A DNA stretch of 64,000 bases from Frigoribacterium sp. Leaf8 (GTDB taxonomy: Bacteria > Actinomycetota > Actinomycetes > Actinomycetales > Microbacteriaceae): contig NZ_LMKB01000005.1 in assembly GCF_001421165.1 (NCBI RefSeq), positions 607,631-671,630 of the forward strand, written 5' to 3'. The translations under genes were made by a program, and so were the position numbers. The stretch's first letter is position 1; every line of letters starts with the position of its first letter. Shown here in pieces: positions 60,822 through 64,000 of the stretch. The notes beneath the pieces were generated by a model. The model saw only the letters and a list, made by a program, of their open reading frames with translations. It was not told the origin of the DNA and did not search any database.

Positions 60822-61777
60822 CCGCACTGGATGTTCCTCGTGCCGTACTGGTCGTAGACCACCGTGACCGTGCCGACGGCCATGAGGTCGGTCGGCTGCC
60901 CGTCGACCATCACGCGGATGTCGACGTGGATCGGGCCGTCGCCGAAGGGGTCCCTGGGCAGGTTGTCGCGGGTGAACGCGAAGTGCGGGTAGTCGCCGGT
61001 CCGCTCGTCGTTCGAGATCCGGGTGCCGCCGACGTAGGTCGCGTACCGGGTCGCGGTCGCCCGGGTCGACGGGTCGAAGTCGAGCCAGGCGTAGGCCTCG
61101 CCGTCGGTGCGGCAGACCGCCGTCTGCGGGGGGACGATCGTGTTGTTCTGGACGATCCGGCGGTCCTGCGGCGTGGCGGCCCACGACCCGGAGGCGAGCG
61201 ACGCCGTGAGGACCGGGTTCACGCGCCCGGTGGGAGAGGACGTCGCGATCGAGGTGCGGAGGCACCAGGTCGCGGCGGCCTTGCTCGCCAACGTCCCGGT
61301 GAGGTTCGGCACGGCGGACCAGGTGCCGCTGACGCTGCCCGGGCCGACGGCGGTCGTCGACGTGCACGCGGACGCGGCGGTCACCGGCCACGCGACGACG
61401 GCGATCGACGCGGCGAGGGCGGCGGAGCTGCCCGAGCTCAGGCTGCCGCTCGTCGAGTAGGACGCCGCGACCGTCCCCGAGTTCGTGAACGTCCAGGGCG
61501 CCGTGAGCGACCTGGTCGATCCGGCGTAGTCGGCCTGCAGGGCGTCGAGGGTGCCGGCCGTGAGGCCGACGGCGCCGGTCCTGACCTGTTCGGTGACGGT
61601 GGCGGACGCCGTCCAGAGGGCGGACGCCGCGCCTCCCGAGGCCAGGGCCACACCGACGATCACGCCCACGACGACGGCGGCCAGCGTCGATCGCGTGGTC
61701 GTCCGGGGCCGGCGCCCGCTCACGGTGCGGCGGCCGCTCACGGGGCGGCGCCCGTTCACGGGGCGGCGCCCGCTCAC
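60818..61777 (-). CDS. SipW-dependent exported protein with repeated N-terminus
   Basis: A 319-residue protein. Residues 1-24 are four copies of a V-S/N-G-R-R-P/T hexapeptide, each unit starting with GTG, followed by TTTRSTLAAVVVGVIVGVALASGGAASALWTASATV, a SipW-class signal with the typical A-L-W. The mature part is Thr/Ser/Ala-rich beta sequence, with a cysteine pair (SACTSTT, ATWCLRTS) and another late (AVCRTD, NIQCG). Homologous sequences in actinobacteria are usually small secreted proteins of unknown structure. Start codons are ambiguous among 61777, 61759, 61741 and 61723; the first overlaps the upstream stop and has no separate ribosome binding site. Confidence 0.7.
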   Translation of the reverse strand: MSGRRPVNGRRPVSGRRTVSGRRPRTTTRSTLAAVVVGVIVGVALASGGAASALWTASATVTEQVRTGAVGLTAGTLDALQADYAGSTRSLTAPWTFTNSGTVAASYSTSGSLSSGSSAALAASIAVVAWPVTAASACTSTTAVGPGSVSGTWSAVPNLTGTLASKAAATWCLRTSIATSSPTGRVNPVLTASLASGSWAATPQDRRIVQNNTIVPPQTAVCRTDGEAYAWLDFDPSTRATATRYATYVGGTRISNDERTGDYPHFAFTRDNLPRDPFGDGPIHVDIRVMVDGQPTDLMAVGTVTVVYDQYGTRNIQCG

Positions 61778-62373
61778 GGGGCCACCTGCGTCCCGGTCAG
61801 GACGAGCCCGATCGACGAGGTCTGGTTCTGCAGGGTCGCCGGGACGTCCGAGTCGAGTGTCACGACGACGCAGCCGGTGACGGTGACTCCGGCCGGCAAC
61901 GTGAAGTACCCGCTCCCCGTGTCGAACGCGGCGGGCCGGGCCGAGTAGCCGCCGACGCCGACGACGCAGTCCGCGGCCCTCGCCACGGCGGCGAGCCTGA
62001 CGGTCAGCTCGCCGGGCAGGGCGGACGCGGACGCCGTGGTGGTCCCGGCCGACACCCGCATGGCCAGGTCGACCGACCCCGTGTTGGTCGCGGTGAACGT
62101 CCCCGCGGTCGCGCCGCCGGGGCCGAGCGCGGACGTGTCGAGGGCCTTGACGGCGCCGACCGAGAGGCCCGCCGTCCCCGAACCGACCGTGACGGCCGTC
62201 GGCTTGACGGAGGAGTTCCACAGCGCGTAGGTCCCCCCGGTCGCCACGAGGGCGACGGTGACCGCGCCGGCCACGACGGCGGTCGCCGCCCACAGGGAGC
62301 GCAGCGGACGGCGGGACGAGGAGGCGCGCTCGACCGAGCGGTGACGCGCGCGTCCGCGGGACGGTCCGGTCAA
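61774..62373 (-). CDS. SipW-dependent exported protein
   Basis: A 199-residue secreted protein. A basic N-terminus (RGRARHRSVERASSSRRPLR) precedes the helix LWAATAVVAGAVTVALVATGG, followed by TYALWNSSVKP, the SipW-class Y-A-L-W box. The mature domain is a single beta-rich unit of about 135 residues with a cysteine pair (ADCVVGVG, TGCVVVTL). The start is TTG 62373, preceded by GGGGGTGAG at six bases, a strong site. The RASS at the N-terminus is encoded by the motif copy at 62319-62328. It is separated from the next upstream gene by a hairpin. Confidence 0.72.
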   Translation of the reverse strand: MTGPSRGRARHRSVERASSSRRPLRSLWAATAVVAGAVTVALVATGGTYALWNSSVKPTAVTVGSGTAGLSVGAVKALDTSALGPGGATAGTFTATNTGSVDLAMRVSAGTTTASASALPGELTVRLAAVARAADCVVGVGGYSARPAAFDTGSGYFTLPAGVTVTGCVVVTLDSDVPATLQNQTSSIGLVLTGTQVAP

Positions 62374-62448
62374 CGTCTCACCCCCTGGTGGTCGATCGTG
62401 CGATGCGGCGGCCCGTGGGTCCCTGGGCGGGACGGACGGACGGAAGGG

Positions 62449-62483
62449 GGCGACCGGACCGCGTCGGGTGCGGTCCGGTCGCC
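62449..62483 (-). terminator. Strong hairpin between first and second gene of the SipW locus
   Basis: GGCGACCGGACCGC and its exact complement GCGGTCCGGTCGCC enclose a seven-base loop, in the 153-base gap after the first gene. As an internal partial terminator it would make the first product more abundant than the rest, as expected for a major fibre subunit. Confidence 0.65.
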
Positions 62484-62526
62484 GGTGGGTGACGGGGTGC
62501 GGTGGCCGTCGGGCCGCCGACACCCG

Positions 62527-63105
62527 CTACGCGATGGCGCGCTGCTTCAGCGTGAAGGTCAGCTTGCTCAGGTCGAGCGTGCCGCCCTGGCTGGCGGCGT
62601 CGGACACCGTCGAGGGCAGCTCGACGACGAAGGTCACGACGGCCGAGGTGCTGCCGGCGGAGACGGGAGCCACGACGTAGCTGCCGGCCGTGCTGCCCGC
62701 GGTCACGCCCGAGGGCAGCGTCGTGCCGCCGGCGGCCGTCGACAGGACCATCGTGTTGGTCACGTACGGCTTGAGGCTGCCGGTGACCGAGGTCGCGTCG
62801 TAGGTCAGGTCGGCGCGCAGGTCGTTGCCCGAGGCGGCGATGGTGATCGGCTGCGTGAACTGCAGCTTGGTGCCCGGGACGATCTTGTAGGCGGCGACCT
62901 GGGCGGCCGTGAGGGCCGTGCTGCGACCGTTCGTCACGTCGGTCCAGCTGCCCGCCGACGACTGGGTGAGCGAGAGCGTGCCCGAGGCGACGCTGGCGGC
63001 GTTGACCTCTGTGCTGGCGTTCCAGAGGGCGAAGGTCCCGGCGCCGCCGAGGAGGAGGGCGATGCCGGCGGCACCGGCGACGGCACCCGTGACGAGCTTG
63101 TTCAT
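62527..63105 (-). CDS. SipW-dependent exported protein, alternate-type signal peptide family
   Basis: A 192-residue protein that starts MNKLVTGAVAGAAGIALLLGGAGTFALWNAST, the short SipW-class signal with A-L-W-N seen in the actinobacterial alternate-signal exported family (RER_14450 type). The mature 160 residues are beta-type, with no cysteine, rich in Thr/Ser/Val (LTYDATSVTGSLKPYV, VVTFVVELPSTVSD, ending FTLKQRAIA). Its size, lack of cysteine, first position and downstream hairpin are what one expects of the most abundant subunit of a TasA/CalY-like polymer. Fibre formation is inference. It has a 401-base upstream region. Confidence 0.78.
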   Translation of the reverse strand: MNKLVTGAVAGAAGIALLLGGAGTFALWNASTEVNAASVASGTLSLTQSSAGSWTDVTNGRSTALTAAQVAAYKIVPGTKLQFTQPITIAASGNDLRADLTYDATSVTGSLKPYVTNTMVLSTAAGGTTLPSGVTAGSTAGSYVVAPVSAGSTSAVVTFVVELPSTVSDAASQGGTLDLSKLTFTLKQRAIA

Positions 63106-63506
63106 GTCGGTCCTGTTCCGCGCGCCGAGGCGCGCTCGAGCACCGCCGTGCGCCGTCGGTCGGGTCGACTTCGGGGTGGCGCACGGCGCTGCAGGGGCTG
63201 TCGGCTCCGGGTCGGGCGGCCGATCGGTGTCGTCGGGCGCCGGGCTCTCGAGGAGTTCGGGTTCTTCGGGCGGGCAGGCCGCGACGACAGGATCGACATT
63301 ACGCGGTCCCCCAAAGTGCCGACAGGGGATTCATGCCGATGCATGCACCCAGTTGGGGGGACAAAACGGACCGGGGCGTCTGTCGGCGACAGGGTGGACA
63401 CGTTTTTGTACCCCGAATCGCCTCTTCCGCACCCCGATCGTCGACCGTCGGCCCTGCGGGGCCCCGGGCCGGGACCGGGCGGGCCAGACCGGGTACGGTC
63501 GACAAC
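63106..63506. promoter_or_regulatory. Divergent control region, SipW locus 2 and glgE
   Basis: A 401-base gap without a gene. It includes a TAATGT on the minus strand at 63296-63301 as a possible -10. CCCCCAA (63308-63314) can pair with TTGGGGG across TGCATGCA-containing DNA near 63340, and TTTTTGTACCCC near 63402 resembles the ACATATGTACCCC element ahead of the polysaccharide operon. None is conclusive. Confidence 0.35.
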
Positions 63507-64000
63507 GTGGCGACAGCATACGAACCCAGAGTCGGGCGGATCCCCATCACGGGCCTCACCCCGACGACCCCCGACCGAGTGTTCCCGACGAAGGCCTTCT
63601 CCGGCGAGGTGGTCACCTTCGGGGCGACCGTCTTCCGCGAGGGCCACGACCTGATCGGGGCCGACCTCGTCACGATCGACCCCGAGGGCGCCGAGACCCG
63701 GCACCGGATGGTCGCCGGCATCCCCGGCACCGACCGGTGGACGGCCCAGGTACAGCTCGAGGTCGAGGGCGACTGGTCCTGGCAGGTCGAGGCCTACACC
63801 GACGACTGGGCCACGTGGCTGCACGCGGCCGAGATCAAGGTGCCGGCCGGTCTCGACGTCGAGGTCACGTTCGCCCTCGGCAGTCGACTGCTGACCGAGG
63901 CCGTCGAGAACCACCCCGACACGACCCTGATCCGCGACGCGGCCAAGGCCCTCGCGAACCCCGCCCTCTCCCCCGCCTCGCGACTCCGCGTCGCCACTGA
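63507..64000 (+). CDS. glgE: Alpha-1,4-glucan:maltose-1-phosphate maltosyltransferase, N-terminal part
   Basis: The first 164 codons of a protein cut by the window edge. VGRIPITGLTPTTPDRVFPTKAFSGEVVTFGATVFREGHDLIGADLV is the conserved beginning of GlgE, the GH13 enzyme that extends alpha-glucan with maltose from maltose-1-phosphate in the trehalose-to-glycogen route. The DUF3416 beta-sandwich continues with WSWQVEAYTDDWATWLHAAEIKV. The catalytic barrel lies beyond the window. The GTG start at 63507 is supported by the family N-terminus. Confidence 0.9.
   Translation, partial: MATAYEPRVGRIPITGLTPTTPDRVFPTKAFSGEVVTFGATVFREGHDLIGADLVTIDPEGAETRHRMVAGIPGTDRWTAQVQLEVEGDWSWQVEAYTDDWATWLHAAEIKVPAGLDVEVTFALGSRLLTEAVENHPDTTLIRDAAKALANPALSPASRLRVAT

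Overview
The window is one contiguous stretch of very GC-rich DNA (roughly 70 percent by eye) with almost exclusive G/C in third codon positions, frequent GTG starts and head-to-tail genes joined by 4-base overlaps. The gene content (RsgA, HisN, FtsEX-SmpB-tmRNA-PrfB, GlgX/GlgE, LytR-CpsA-Psr protein, several oligopeptide-type ABC importers, LAXTG-type surface proteins) points to a high-GC actinobacterium, most likely of the Microbacteriaceae. The genus is not decided from the sequence. No insertion sequence, prophage, CRISPR array or tRNA was seen.

Layout. 0-5 kb: end of rsgA, hisN, a 46-codon small ORF, an MFS exporter and a zinc formaldehyde dehydrogenase. 5.4-24.8 kb: an exopolysaccharide locus. 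It runs from a Wzz/BY-kinase and its phosphatase, through a WbpM/WbpL/WbpV-like initiation set and the complete CapE-CapF-CapG route to UDP-L-FucNAc, to glycosyltransferases, flippase and polymerase. A reverse-strand block follows with an acyltransferase, a UDP-GlcNAc-type 6-dehydrogenase and an LCP ligase. From about 16.8 kb the base composition is visibly less GC-rich, which suggests acquisition. 24.9-35.8 kb: beta-mannosidase, an oligosaccharide/peptide ABC importer, a ROK repressor and an HTH-less LacI-type protein. 36-41.8 kb: an Ig-repeat surface protein, then tmRNA, smpB, ftsX, ftsE and prfB. 41.9-44.1 kb: an ECF sigma factor with a membrane partner, and an unknown membrane protein. 44.2-48.4 kb and 59.3-63.1 kb: two operons, each pairing a SipW/ER-type signal peptidase with exported proteins that carry SipW-class signal peptides (the TasA/CalY style of fibre or matrix protein). 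48.6-53.2 kb: cysteine desulfurase, glgX, ybaK and a cold-shock/DUF1294 gene broken by an amber codon. 53.2-59.3 kb: a second oligopeptide-type ABC importer. The window ends inside glgE.

The strongest unexplained signal is a short dispersed DNA motif with core CGCGCCTCCT and extended consensus near GACCCGCGCCTCCTCGGC. I count 27 exact core copies on both strands. Some form inverted pairs that look like terminators. Ten lie in coding sequence in the frame that encodes R-A-S-S, usually in linkers or tails, and two sit in an apparent insertion in the beta-mannosidase. None is found between 7.73 and 26.5 kb, which covers nearly all of the polysaccharide locus. The two SipW-type operons are the other main point of interest. 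In the second one, two genes begin with tandem repeats in which every unit starts with an in-frame GTG.
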